From positions 5,334,501-5,398,500 of the forward strand of contig OY992840.1 of NCBI GenBank assembly GCA_963921425.1: a stretch of DNA of 64,000 nt, read 5' to 3'. Shown here one piece after another: positions 50,701 to 62,888 of the stretch. Within the stretch, counting starts at the first letter, position 1. Each line of letters begins with the position of its first letter. The notes under the pieces were generated by a model. The model did not search any database. It was not told where the DNA came from and saw nothing but the letters and a program-made list of their open reading frames with translations. The DNA comes from Dryas octopetala (Eukaryota > Streptophyta > Magnoliopsida > Rosales > Rosaceae). Both the position numbers and the translations under genes were made by a program.

Positions 50701-52668
50701 TCCTAGGTTTGTAAATTGTACCTGCCACAGTGTCTCCGAAAGGTTTACCTGATTTGATATAATTAATCATATCACTTAGTTTCATTTTGAACACCCTCGA
50801 AATAATATCAGGTCTATCTTCTGGTTTGTAGCCAGGCTTTCTATCCAATTCTCTAACAATTTCAGGCCATTTTACATTGTAAGTAAATGTAATGAATAGG
50901 TCAGGATTTCCATATTTTCTACAAATTGCCATAGCATCTTGGTAGTTATTTATCATGTTTCTAGGACTTCCAGTATATGAACTTGGCAATATTATTTTTT
51001 GACCTATATCATTTGCATTTTTATCACCTTTTGAAACAGCATCATAAATGCCTTTAAATATCTCACTTCTCAAAACGTACTTTTTGGTTTTTTCGAATAT
51101 AATCTAATCTGTCTTCCTCAAGTGTTGCATAAGCATCTACCAAAAATTGTTGAAATAATCTTCCACCCTTTAACAATGTACTGAACTCAAGTTCTCTTTC
51201 TTGAATTTGATAAGCGATAAAAGCTCTCATAGGCACTCTACCTCTTTTCATTTGATGATTTTTCAAGATATTATTCCATTTCATATCAGGCCTATAACCA
51301 TCTTCACCGTAGGGAAAGAGAATAGGATATTGTAAAGACATGAATTTTGGGTGTAATTTTGTTATCCTTTTCAATTCTCCACCTTGCAATTCAATTATTA
51401 TATCTCTATTTGAATCAAAAAGTCCTATATCTCCCACAATTAGACCACCAATTTCATCACATGTTGGCTGTTCATATTGTTTGGTGTCATTTGGCTGCCT
51501 AGCTAACAATTTGATTCTGACATTAGAAAGACAGTTTTCTTCAAATTTGTCCCTCATTGTGCGGAAAAATTTAACCAATTCATTTGATTCGTCAAACATC
51601 CTGATGAGATTTTTAACAATATTGTCATCCAACTTTTGATTAGTTTGAAGACGGTTAACAGCACTAAGGCGATTAATTACTTTATTATTTGTATCATAAA
51701 CATAAAGTTGGACAAATTTTGGACATTCTCCTTCAGGTGGTACTAATGAACCGATTAGATGATGAACTTGACCACTAATTTTAAAGATGTAAGGGCCTGG
51801 TCTATTGTTAATGGAACTATCAACTTTGGCTCCCATTGAAGTGAATGCAAACATAGAATTATATGCTCTAATGTTCTCCCTAAATGCCAAACTTGACTGC
51901 CCTTTAGCAGGATTAAGTAAAGTGTCTAAAAAAGGGGGTGTTGGCTTGACAATTGGAAGTTTGACCTTTCCTTCTTGACAACAAAGAGTGAATAGAGGCT
52001 CATTCTTTTTAGATTTTCTTAGAATAGATTCATTTAACCAAAATAGTGCATTACAATAAATGCATTTATAATTCTTATCTCCAAAATCAACATATTCGTG
52101 AACAGTGCCTAAAAAAAATGACACACAGAAAAGAGGGGAAAATCAGAATTATAAACTATGACTAATATATCAACAATCTTGAAATTGGAAAGAAAATTCG
52201 AACAAAAAAGAAAACATACTTTGTCTCTGCTTATGATAATGTGCCTGACCCCTATTCATGTGATTTGAACTATCTTCAATAGGTATGGAAATCGAAGCTC
52301 CAATAGCCAAATCAAAGTGACTTTGATTAGAGACTAAAACATGAGAATCAGAAATGATTGAGGAACTGGAAACTCCAGTACCAGAATCGAAATGACTTTC
52401 ATCAGAGATGAAAGCATTAGAATCAGAATCCACTTGATCTAGAAGCATTTGATATGTGCTTGTTTCAAGTGCATTTACATAGCTAGACAATCCAGTATCA
52501 GCAGTTTTTTGTCTTTTATTCTGAGTTATTTGTTTTTTTTTTATAGGCACTGCTACAATCAGTATCACATACTTGTTTGCTAGCTATTTCAATGCTACTT
52601 GATATATTGGAACTATGGCTTTGTTCTATTATTAAAGTTCTATCACGCACCCTAGGCTTTTTAAGCAT
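47742..52668 (-). pseudogene. Helitron Rep/helicase (HUH endonuclease + PIF1-type helicase), two frameshifts
   Basis: Nicks and unwinds DNA for rolling-circle transposition. Exons: 52220-52668, 50722-52108, 47742-50620, with GT-AG introns of 111 and 101 bp. The N-terminal region has a CxxC pair (KCIYCNALFW). Then come the HUH motif in GLPHSHLLVW (about 50570-50600), the tyrosine motif YLFKYISKG (about 50150-50180), Walker A GHGGTGKT (about 49110-49135), Walker B LIIWDEAPM (about 48885-48910), and a C-terminal SKGQS/ALSRV-type helicase end (NKSQGQSLK, VALSRVTS). The frame shifts twice, in the A runs at 52533-52542 and 51081-51093. Each break equals one extra A; without them the length would be near 1570 residues, usual for the family. 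The upstream start is uncertain (first Met considered: 52668). Confidence 0.9.
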
Positions 52669-53402
52669 TGCATTCAAAAAAATTTTGGAAGCAGTAGATT
52701 GATGGCTGGAAAAAAAAAATGTATGAATATATAACAGTATCTCTAAATTATACATTACTTGTAAAAATAAGAGATGCACATTGTAATGATACTGCAAATA
52801 AAATATTTAGAAAAAAGATTAAACAGATACTTACCTTTTGCTTAATGCGCAGAACTGTAAGAAAAGCAGGAAAGGAATTCCTACAAAGCAGAAATTTGAC
52901 AACTTTAAGAGTGAATTTTTTTTTTATAAATGATAATTTCTTATTTTTAAATTATTTGATACTCAGTTTGATCATTGGTATTTTTTTTATGCCATAAATT
53001 AAATTGATATTTGCAAAGAACAGGTTGTATAAATGTTTAAATGAGCAAGTAAAAAAAAGTTTTTGTTACAATGGACATAGAATATGAGGAGTTTGGACTT
53101 TGGAAACACTGGATCAGACAAACGTTTGACATGAAGCAAAGACCTTACGATGACATTGAGATTAATGAAAAATTTTGGGAGGACTTTCACATGCATGCAT
53201 GAAAAAAGTGTGATAGAGTGATGAAATTTGATGCAAGACATTTGCGTATTGACTTTTAAATTTCAGTGACTGACATGATACTAATTTATATTTGTTCATA
53301 TTAGCAATGTTCATGAAAATTACCAAGTTCATTTTTTTGTTTTTTTGAAGCTCACTGAACACTGGAATTGAAAATGAGGAATTGAAAGATATTTAATAAA
53401 AA

Positions 53403-53950
53403 GAGGAAATTACAGATTTAGTCCAGTTATTTTATAGCTAGTTCAATTTTGGTCCACAATCTTTTTTAAGTTCTGTTTTGGTCCACTAATTGTTTCACTT
53501 GTTCAATAAAGGTCCAGATTTGTTTTCTCAAATTTGGCCTGCTTTTTACCCTATCAAATCTCACCCAAATTCAGCAAATATATACTTGTTTTAAAGCTAT
53601 GCATTTCTTCTTTACAACCATATAAAGATCATTCAAATTGAAGTTCTAAAACTCAAGATAATTGACCCTAAAGTAGGGTACCCAAAACTGCCAATTTTTC
53701 AAATTTCACCAAATCTCAATTCTCTTAGATTATAATACTCCAAATTTGTTTTTATGACTAAGAAATGATGAAATATAACTTATACTTCAATTATAATTGA
53801 AGAAAACACAACTCAAAAGATTTAAAGTCACAAATCTGGACCTTTATTGAACAAATGAAACAATTAGTGGACCAAAACAGAACTTAAAAAAGATCGTGGA
53901 CCAAAATTGAACTAGGTATAAAATAAGTGTACCAAATCTGTAATTTCCTC
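53403..53950. mobile_element. Mutator-type MITE (548 bp) inside the Helitron
   Basis: Inverted repeats start GAGGAAATTACAGATTTAGT and mirror at 53950, about 120 bp per arm. The exact 10-bp duplication TTAATAAAAA flanks it (53393-53402 and 53951-53960). Confidence 0.9.
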
Positions 53951-54269
53951 TTAATAAAAACTCACCTATTGCTTGATAGAGTTAGAAACACCAAGAAAAC
54001 AATCTCACCACAGCCTTTGCACTGCAAACACAACAACATCCACAGAATAAATTATCCTTTTAGTTAAAATTGTAAAATTCATATTTTAAAAACACACTCA
54101 CAATATTAGTACAAAGAATTAAGAACCATCATACTGATCTTTTACATTTTGATGAAAAAAAAAAATTCACCAAACAATTGAAACATATTTGATAGAAACT
54201 GACCTGCTGCCTAAAAAAATTAAATAGATTGGTAAACAATTTGAACAAATGTTTTCTAACAATAAGATA

Positions 54270-54690
54270 TTTGTTTGCCTACTTCGAAGACGAAGCATAT
54301 ATAGTTATAACCAACCCTTCAAGGGATCAAACTAATTGAAATTTGTAGTTATATATATAATGCAGAGAATATTCACCATCAAACAATGTTATTCTTGCTT
54401 ATGTGATCAACGATTTAAGAAATACAATATATTTATGTGTTTATTAACTTTATTCTTTAGAAAGAAACTTGGTAAAAGCAGAAATAATATATAATGGATT
54501 CATAAAATTTTGGGTTGCTGCCTGACATACATAGTTATCTGATTAACTGATTTATGTACTTTCAAAAGCAGCCTTACATATAACCTGGAATTGAAAATGG
54601 ATTGAAGCAATTGAAATTTGTAGCGCCAAATTAAATGCCTTGGTCTATATATCAGTATATAGTAAAAGTGTTAAAACCGATATCTTCAAA
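54270..54690 (+). repeat. Two tandem units of about 280 bp (copy set 2)
   Basis: The AATTGAAATTTGTAG marker occurs at 54334 and 54609, with the same neighbouring words as in 41810-42360. Similarity is clear but diverged. Confidence 0.7.
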
Positions 54691-57600
54691 AGAATTTTAT
54701 AGTAATGACAACGTTATTTATAGGCTGTGTACAAAATAAATGGCCTCTTGCACATTTTAAACATTTTCCAGATCTGCAATAACACGCAGGCATTTATTTC
54801 TGATTTTATAGTACCATGGAGTAGAAAATGATGTACACCTCCTAAATGTCAGCAAAAACATAGAGGCATGCTAAAAACCCAGTTCATACAACCATATATA
54901 TGCATAAGGTAACAGAAGTTAACTCAATACATAATCATAGTTTAATTTTTTAGAGTGAAATAACACATCAACCAATACTAAGGGTGATTCATTGAATTGT
55001 TTTACAGATGAATGTGCATGTACATCTTTAAAAAGTATTGAATAGAAACCAACCTCTCGCCTAACAGAATTCCTTAAACTTGAGTTCAATGGTGACCGCT
55101 GCAAAAGCACGACAATAGTACCTATGAAACATAATAGCACCAAATAAATTAAAAAATTCAAACCATAACAATATAAAAAGAAACTATCAAATTCTATTTT
55201 CCAAATTAGAAAATAAAGAGAACCTATGTCACAATTGACAAAAGCTCAATCAACAAACTTTGAAAAAATTGAATACTGATCTGAAAAACAAAGTCAATAA
55301 AATGTATACAGTTATTAAAGATTAAATGAATCTAACCAAAGCTGCAGCGACCAAAAAAATTAATGCCAGTTGTGAAGGCAAACAAAAAGCCATTGAATGA
55401 TAGTTTTAACTTTTTTTTTAGGATAAATTTGAAACCAAATAAATTAACATAAATGTCTCAAAAATAGTAATTGAATTCCAGCTCCAAAAAATAATTTTGA
55501 GCAGAACTCCAAACTAATTTGTTTTGGTTTATTCAAATTGCTTAATAAGCATTTGTTTATATTTAAGGATTTCATATTTAAGGATAGAAATGTGATTGTT
55601 AGCTTCCATAGCATTGTCCTTATTTGAAGGAAAACGTAACCATGGAACTCTTCAAGTATGTTAACTGTGAAATAATAATACTATGAAGATATGATTGATC
55701 TTGTTAAACCATCAAAATTGGTTATGTATGTGTTAGGTAGTTGATGCACTTAACATCATACACAAACTAATCCAGGGCTGGTTTACAATAGTTGATTGTA
55801 CATGCATTTCATAACAATGAAGATATCTAGTCAAATGGGTTTATGACTGTTAAAATTAATTGCTAGCTTCTATGAACGTTGAGTTGTAGCTGAAGTTATG
55901 TCATTATAAATATACATTATTAAAAAATCAAGGAAACCTAAATTATTGAAACACACGAATATAAATTAATCAGGTATTACTATGCAATCATGCAATGAGT
56001 GCAAGACTTTTGTTTTCTTTGACCTTGTTTCTTTTTTTATATATAAGAATGATTGAAGTGGAAAGAATTTATTGAGAACAATTGATAGGAACACACCAAT
56101 TAAAATGGTTTAATCTATCTATGTAGATAAAAAGAAAGTACCTTTTGTGATGATACAAACCTCTCCAATATCTTTGCACTGATGAACGTACTACAAAATG
56201 ACCATGAACATTAAATACAATATAAACTAAGATGTGGGGAAGTGATATAATGTCATATAGGGGACACCCTTTTGGTCAAATGTTCACTTGTGCGCAGATA
56301 TAAGAATGAAAATAGACCCATAAATGGGAATAGTTTGGAAAATAGATAAACCATTGGTTGTCTCTAATAATGATACTGGAAAAAGAAGAGAAAAAAGTAA
56401 CTCATTCATTCTCACTTTAATTACTGTATGAACAATTGGTATATTATGTCCCTAGACAAAAGTAAAAGATATATTAGCAGAAGTATAAACATAATAAAAT
56501 ACACACACACGCCAGTAGCATGACCCAAAAGGCAGTTGTAAATTATCACTGGATATGTAAAGCAGCACAAAACTAAGAAAGTGAATTTGATAGCGAAGAT
56601 ATTGCCTGGGTGCCATATATTCTGTGCGAAAAGATTTACTGTACTGATGAACCAAAAGAGACACAACCTCCAGAGTAAGAATTTTTCATGTAAAGGTTTG
56701 TCAATAAGTTCCAGCGAAAAGAAAAAATAATAATACACCTATGATAAAAGCCGAAACACACTAAATGACTCTCATAGAAATGGATTAAACAATAAGAACA
56801 AATTAAAATGAATGAACCACAGGAGGAATAGAAAGAAAAAAAAACCTATAGAACCAAGAAAATCATGAACAATGAACAATGATATTTTATAAAAGAAACG
56901 ATAATTCTAAATAATAAAAAATGAAGATAAAACAAAACAAATGATAAATAATGAAGATAAAAGAAAACAGTTGTAAATTTGTAAAAATATAGTCAAAGAT
57001 AATCAAGGAAATCAAATAAACTAAATACATATATGAAGAGAACCGTTTATGATGTGGATGAAATTAAGTATATGCATTTACTTCACTTCATCTCTTCAAC
57101 CCCTTAACCCGTATACATTCAGTATATATTCATAAAACATAAATAAGATGATGGCGCATTATATGGGCCATCAAATTCCCATATGAACAAAAGGTATGTA
57201 TCTGGAGGTTTAGATAAAAATAAAGTGATAGAAGAACAAAAGCAAAATAAATCAGACAATGAGTCATAGCACTCAACTCCATCGATATAACTGCATAGCA
57301 ATAACATCAATTTGCAAGATAAACAAAAACTGATAACAAACAATCATGCAGCACAAACAAAATCAGTTAAAAAGAGAATTACCCAAGACAATCGAAAACT
57401 CACAAACCCTGAGAGGTAATCACATTAACCCAAAAGAAATACAGAAAGCAAGGAAACAGAAGGACATAAATAAAACAGAGCCACTGTAATGGAAATTAGA
57501 CTTATCTGTTGAAGAACCAGCGGACGGACAGATTCACCCATCGCAATGGCAAACACAAATCAACGATGATCGCAACGCCAGATCAGGATGAAACAGTGAT

Positions 57601-57880
57601 TATCTCCTCGGATGCAGAGCCTGGAACATCTCTTATTATCAATCACCGTTTTTTTTTTTTTTTTTTTAAAAGAGGAAATTTCTTTTAAAAACTTGTGGCA
57701 CACCTTACCTCCAACGTCAATCAACGACATGATAGTCTGAACCCTTCACCCACCCCATTCGCGCGACGACGAAATGCAAATCTCGTTAGCAAATGCCTCT
57801 CTCGAATGCATCGTTCATCCACTTACAAAAGAATTGCATACTTGGAAACCGACCAGACCCAGAAAGCCAAAGCCAAATGG
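54691..57880. other. Helitron 5' region without recognised genes
   Basis: AT-rich DNA upstream of the Rep/helicase gene. Short frames (for example 54919-55161 and 56421-56738) are hydrophobic low-complexity read-throughs with no domain. Leader exons of the Rep/helicase transcript could lie here but were not identified. A poly(T) run is at 57649-57667. Confidence 0.4.
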
Positions 57881-57881
57881 A

Positions 57882-58381
57882 GCAGAATTACCAAAAGGGG
57901 CAGGCCCAATTGGATAATTACAGAGCGGCAATCAGATAAAAAAAGATGAAATATGCGAGAGAACCATGGTCAAATGGCAGCAATCGTAAATAAATGGAAA
58001 ACCAAAGGGCAGAAACTGCGAAACCGTGAAAAGACGAAAAAAGGGCAAACTTAGCCAGAAAATTACAACCCCCACCAACAGAGGAAAAAAACCCCAAGGG
58101 CCAAATAGACCTTTCCCTCACACCCAGAAACCAAAAAGCAAACGGGGCAGAATTACCAAAAGGGGCAGGCCCAATTCAATAATTGCACAGTGGCAATCAG
58201 ATCAAAAAAAAATTTATATGTGAGAGAACCATGAACAAATGGCAGGAATCGTAAAAAAACGGAAAAGAAAAGGGCAAAAACCACGAAACCGTGAAAAGAC
58301 GAAAAAAGGGCAAACTTACCCCGAATATTACAACCCCCACCAACACAGCAAAAAAAACTGAAGGGCCAAACAGACCTTTCC
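57882..58381. repeat. Tandem duplication, period about 265 bp, at the Helitron 5' end
   Basis: GCAGAATTACCAAAAGGGGC begins at 57882 and 58147. Similarity continues through ACGAAACCGTGAAAAGACGA and CCCCCACCAAC to AGACCTTTCC at the end of each copy. Confidence 0.85.
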
Positions 58382-58432
58382 AGCTACAGGCTATCTACAG
58401 TAACGCCCATCTGCGCGTTTAGTATATATAGA

Positions 58433-58831
58433 ATTTTAAGAGATTAAGTACGGAAAAGTTGTTTTGTTGGTAAAAGACATTAAACTGAAAATAAAAAATA
58501 AAAATTAGAGAGAAAATTTGTGAATAATCAGAGAGGGACTTATATAGAAGAGCTTCCAACGGGTTGGTAACCTAGATATATAAGAATTTCATACTGATGG
58601 GATTAAATAAAGGGAAAATTACACTAAATGGCCTTTTTTGATGTTGTTCCTACTTGTTTAACCTTGTTTGTAAAATTTTTACTCTTCTAACTTTTTTTTT
58701 TTTACTTGAAAAGATTATAATACCCTTGATAGAAATACTACTATCAAAGGCCAAAATTTGCCATTGTGACTTTTATTCTCTCCCTTCAGTTTCTGTTCTC
58801 TCCCACTCCAACTCTCTTTCTCTCTCTCACC
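58433..58831. other. Short gene-free stretch
   Basis: AT-rich, ending in a CT-rich run (58800-58830). Nothing recognised. Confidence 0.4.
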
Positions 58832-59347
58832 TAAGGTTGTCAAACGGGCCAGGGGCATTGCAGAGACTTACGTATCTCAAAAGTAGAGAAATTCATTAGA
58901 TTTCGTTTAAGTTGAGTTCATCGTGTTTTCATGTCGTGCTCAGGTTGACGCATATAATTAAGACATAGGCCCGGCACAACCCATGACCCGCAAACCATTC
59001 GTGCTCCTGCCATGCCTTAAACGGGTTAGCCCACAGACTTTTTTGTCTTTTTATTTTTTAAGGTGATCAAACTAATATTATGATATTTTCTCTTGTTTAT
59101 AATTAAATATTAACATTATTTTCTTAAAAATTGAATATTCTTGCTGAAAAATTCTCTAAAAATGGAAAAAACAATGTTAAATGAGTCATGCCTAAATCGG
59201 GCCCATTTTGTGTCTGTGCTTGGCTCGTGTCGTGCTCCTGCCGTGTCGTGCCCGATGGGCTAAAACCTTCGACTTGGCCCGGCCCATTTAATCGCGTCTG
59301 CCATGCCATGCCATGCTCAGGTCGGCCCAGCCCATTTGACACCTCTA
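58832..59347. mobile_element. hAT-type MITE (516 bp)
   Basis: The ends are TAAGGTTGTCAAACGGGCC and GGCCCAGCCCATTTGACACCTCTA. The flanks CTCTCACC (58824-58831) and ATCTCACC (59348-59355) match at 7 of 8 bases, fitting the 8-bp duplication of hAT. Subterminal repeats of GGGCCCGGC/CGTGCTC type occur on both sides. Confidence 0.75.
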
Positions 59348-60600
59348 ATCTCACCCCACTCCGCCCCATCGCACCTCTCTCTCTCTCTCTCTCTTGATTT
59401 GATCACACCTCTTTCTCTCCTCTCCACCATCAGCGGCCTCACCGACACTAGATCGGGGGCTCAAGCCTATAGAGGGGCCAGTGAAGGCAATTGCCCTAAT
59501 TCATTCTTTACCACATCCATAAGCTTCCCCCAACAACATAACAATTTGTTGAAGGGTGGGGGCAAAGTGTTTGACAAATTGCCTCAAAAAAGGCTGATAG
59601 GAGCAACGTGGCAAGTTGCAGAGGCAAAACACGCGTGACTCTAATTCTCTAAATGCTAAAATTTTGGAAACTTAAAGAATTAGATTAGAGCATTGGCTTA
59701 GAAAGAAGATGTTTTGGCTAGTGAAAGGGGAGATGATGATGAAGACTAGTGAGCAGAAGAGAAGGCAAATGGAAGTGATGATGAAGTAATCTTATGGGTA
59801 TAAGTGGTTGCTGATTGCTGTTTTATATATTCTTATCCTCATTCATGTTGGTTGTGAGGTTGGAGAAAGAAACATAGAAGAGAGAGTTTGATTGAGGGAA
59901 GAAGGCGAAGTGTGAAGTTAATAAAGTTGTATTTTTTTCCTTTTTATAATTTTTTAAATGAATTAATTGTATTTATGTTCAAGTTTTTTATAAAATATCT
60001 CACTATATTGCATAAAGAGAGGTTACAAATTAAGCAAGGTTACAAATTATTGCATAGGGGATAGGATGGAAATAGAGATAGATCTATGCTCCAAAAAAAT
60101 AATAATAAGTCTTCTAAATATTGTAAAAATAAACACATTTCTAAGTGTGCATATTTTAAATTTTCAATGTCGAAATATTAGTTAGTGTCTATTGTCTCGG
60201 CCCCCCCCCCCCCCCCCACAAAGAAAAATTTTTGGGTCCGCCCTTATCCCCTATGCAATAATTTCTGGATAGTGTTTGACTGGAATGTCGAAATATTAGT
60301 TAATTAGTGAGGTTATTTGGTCAAAATTATGGACGTTTGTCCCATGAACATCCATTTTTGTTACTGTAGTAACATAAAACTATCAAACTTCTCTCTTCAA
60401 TTTGTAAACTATTTTACATATGATTTTGACAAGTGAATACTTCATCTCGAAGGATTTTTCGCAAGGACTTAAAAATTTTTTTGGACAAAGTCACGTCTAA
60501 ACCCAGTTCGGTTTTTGAATTTGCCCCACAAGGTTTTGGAATTTACCTTTGTCTCAGTGTCACCTTAAGCAATGCTCCTCGCCTTTTAGCATAGATACAA
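59348..60600. other. Gene-free stretch with a 20-bp inverted repeat and a C17 run
   Basis: A perfect 20-bp inverted repeat lies at 60044-60063 and 60245-60264. Between them is a run of 17 C (60201-60217). 60505-60592 resembles 37064-37146. No gene recognised. Confidence 0.5.
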
Positions 60601-60847
60601 GAGCAAATTACAACTTGCACCTTCTAGGTTTGACTCGATTTACAAGTTGGTCCCTATGTTTTCAATTTTTTCAAATCACATCCTAACATTTGAAATTGAT
60701 GACAATGTGGTCCATCTATCTATCTGATTGTCAGGTAAATTGTTAATTGACACCCAGTCTTACCACGTCATCAACTAATAGTTCACCTGGCGATCAGACA
60801 GACTAAAAATCGAGTCAAACCTAGAAGGTGCAAGTTGTAATTTGCTT
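60601..60847. mobile_element. Foldback MITE (247 bp)
   Basis: The ends GAGCAAATTACAACTTGCAC and its mirror pair over about 45 bp. The TIR is shared with 22600-23124. The flanking bases agree only partly (ATAGA on both sides), so the target duplication is degraded. Confidence 0.7.
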
Positions 60848-60896
60848 ATAGACTTCAAACGTCATAATGTACACACTACTACAAAATAGCAATCAG

Positions 60897-61052
60897 ACAA
60901 CGAATTTTCACCGTTGTCTAAGTTTATAATTTACCGTCGTCTAATCGAGTGTTGTCTATTCATACCCCCAATAGACAACGGATTTTCACCGTTGTCTAAG
61001 TTTATAATTTACCGTCGTCTAATCGAGTGTTGTCTATTCATACCCCCAATAG
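60897..61052 (+). repeat. 78-bp tandem duplication in the CACTA subterminal region
   Basis: Two near-identical copies with offset 78 bp. The copies start ACAACGAATTTTCACC and ACAACGGATTTTCACC. Confidence 0.9.
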
Positions 61053-62145
61053 ACAACGGATAAAATCCGTTGTCCTGGTGCACCTACACAACGGTTATAG
61101 ATGTACCACCGTTGTATATACAACCTTTAAAATCAATGATTTGGAAGATACCGTTGTTGAGTGCCAATTTAAACATCGGTTTATATTTAAAAACCGATGT
61201 GTATATATATGTTAAACAACGGTTATGTTAAGTAACGAATTGGTTTTACAACTATTTTAGGTAGAAACACGAGGTGAAATAGCCATTAAAACAACGGTTT
61301 ATTGTTAATAACCGTTGTGTAGGCTATTGAAAATAGGTATACTGCCATGTCTATAGGTCTTTCATACTACGTTGTTTACATGAAACCGTTGTATGAATGC
61401 ATTAAAAACATCAGGTTTTAACCATATAACCATTGTATATACTTATTTGGTACATCGGTTTTGAGTTAGAAACTGTTGTATGAAGGCATTTAGCACAATG
61501 GCTTTTTAAGGTTTGTATGGTATGCTTATGGATTAGACAATGGTTTCTGATATTGAACAATTGTAAGTTAAGAATATAGACCACGCTTTTGATCGAAAAA
61601 TTGTTGTATAATGTGCCTGTTTACATCTGTTTTAAGAAGCTTCCAATTGTCTTTGACCACAATGCAATTATAAACAAAAATGCACAATCTGATGAGATAG
61701 ACTGTTTTGGTACAACCATTGTTCCAAATTGATTCCCATCATAATTAACATTCCTAATAAATTATACATTTACAAAATACCATTCACAATAATAAAGAAT
61801 TGGAATTTATAAAATACCAAATAATATAAGATATTTCAAGATAGTAATTGTATATATGCCTTAACCCAATTCCATTTACAAAACCAACCATGCCATACAC
61901 AAAAACCCTCCATATATGCCTTTCCAAAATATCAAGCATCAATCTAATCTACCAAATTGCTGCCATATATCAAAAGTATTATCCAGCAAAGCTAGCCTAT
62001 CAATCATTAATATCCCCAAGCTAATCTAACAAAGTAATCAATCATATATATACTCCAAGCTAGTCTAACTAAACACATGGCCTACAAAATCAAGTCAAAA
62101 AGGTGTCATATATGCAATAATCCAACATTAGTCTACATATACTAC

Positions 62146-62226
62146 CCCACAAAGTTTGCCCATTTAGCCCGGACTTCATTGATATCTAGCTTCTTGGGTA
62201 TAAGTGTTGTCCTTCCTCCGCTCCCA
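62146..62226 (-). pseudogene. Exon-like fragment, identity unknown
   Basis: Bounded by a good acceptor (TTGTTTCAG at 62227-62235) and a GT after 62146. One frame reads PKKLDINEVRAKWANFVG and then a stop. I cannot assign it to a family. Its phase does not match the preceding fucosyltransferase-like exon, so joining them would run into an early stop. Confidence 0.35.
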
Positions 62227-62285
62227 CTGAAACAAGGCAGAAATGGAGTACTAATTAAAAATAAAATTCAACCCAAAATGCAAAC

Positions 62286-62570
62286 CTTCACAGCAGCAAT
62301 ATTCCTTGATGATAATTTAGCAGGTCGTTCTTTTGCTACTCTGACCACACCATCCAGGCTGGTTATAAACTTCTCGACATCATAAATCTCTTCGAAATTC
62401 CTGAAATTTCAGTTAAATTAGTTGCCTGCCAAAACCTTTATGTAGATCCAACCAAGAGAAGGTCATCAGTCTACCTTTTTTCACAAGAAATTAGTCTACC
62501 TTCATTGATCCACCACATTTCCCTTCCCCACCCACCCAAAATAAGCAAAATAAACATAATTTTACCCCAG

Positions 62571-62608
<38 letters not shown>

Positions 62609-62888
62609 CCCGAAGATGAAGATTCTTTTCCATGGATCAAAAGAATAATAAAAATGTTCACCATATTGTTCATCCAAGCAGTTCGCATATACCAGTACAT
62701 TTTTTATTGTGACGAACGGGCAACAACTAACACAAGCACAATGACAACAGAAACACTGGAAAGAGTATTACTAGTTCCGAAACTAGAAGTAATGATGGGA
62801 AAGCATGTTTTCAGTAGACCATTAGCTGACTAACCTCTCATCCCCTGGTTTGCTCCCTCTAATGTCAGGAAGTACAAGAGTTGCTCCC
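62286..62888 (-). pseudogene. Plant O-fucosyltransferase fragment (two exons)
   Basis: Exon 62835-62888 reads GATLVLPDIRGSKPGDE. Exon 62286-62400 continues NFEEIYDVEKFITSLDGVVR to NIAAVK. The junction codon (AG|G, Arg) is intact and both sites are GT-AG. This matches the N-terminal part of plant GT65-like O-fucosyltransferases, Golgi enzymes that add fucose to proteins or cell-wall glycans. The rest of the enzyme, including its C-terminal GDP-fucose-binding motifs, is absent. Introns are retained, so copying was at DNA level. The precise paralogue is unknown. Confidence 0.7.
62573..62606. repeat. Poly(A) run
   Basis: About 34 consecutive A; it produces the poly-Phe frames on the minus strand. 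Confidence 0.95.

Larger units (their letters stand above)
37219..58432 (-). mobile_element. Very large coding Helitron (about 21.2 kb)
   Basis: Minus orientation. The 3' terminus is CTAG at 37219-37222, followed by T on that strand. Eight bases inside lies a hairpin with stem CCCGC/GCGGG (37231-37248), the canonical Helitron end. The probable 5' terminus is TCTATATATACTAAACGCGC beginning at 58432; its outer flanking base is T where A is usual, so this border is less certain. Inside are a Rep/helicase gene (47742-52668) and an RPA1-like gene (37791-47617), the gene pair typical of plant Helitrons. Nested insertions (a 2.8-kb LTR-type element and a 0.55-kb MITE) explain about 3.4 kb of the length. 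Confidence 0.85.
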
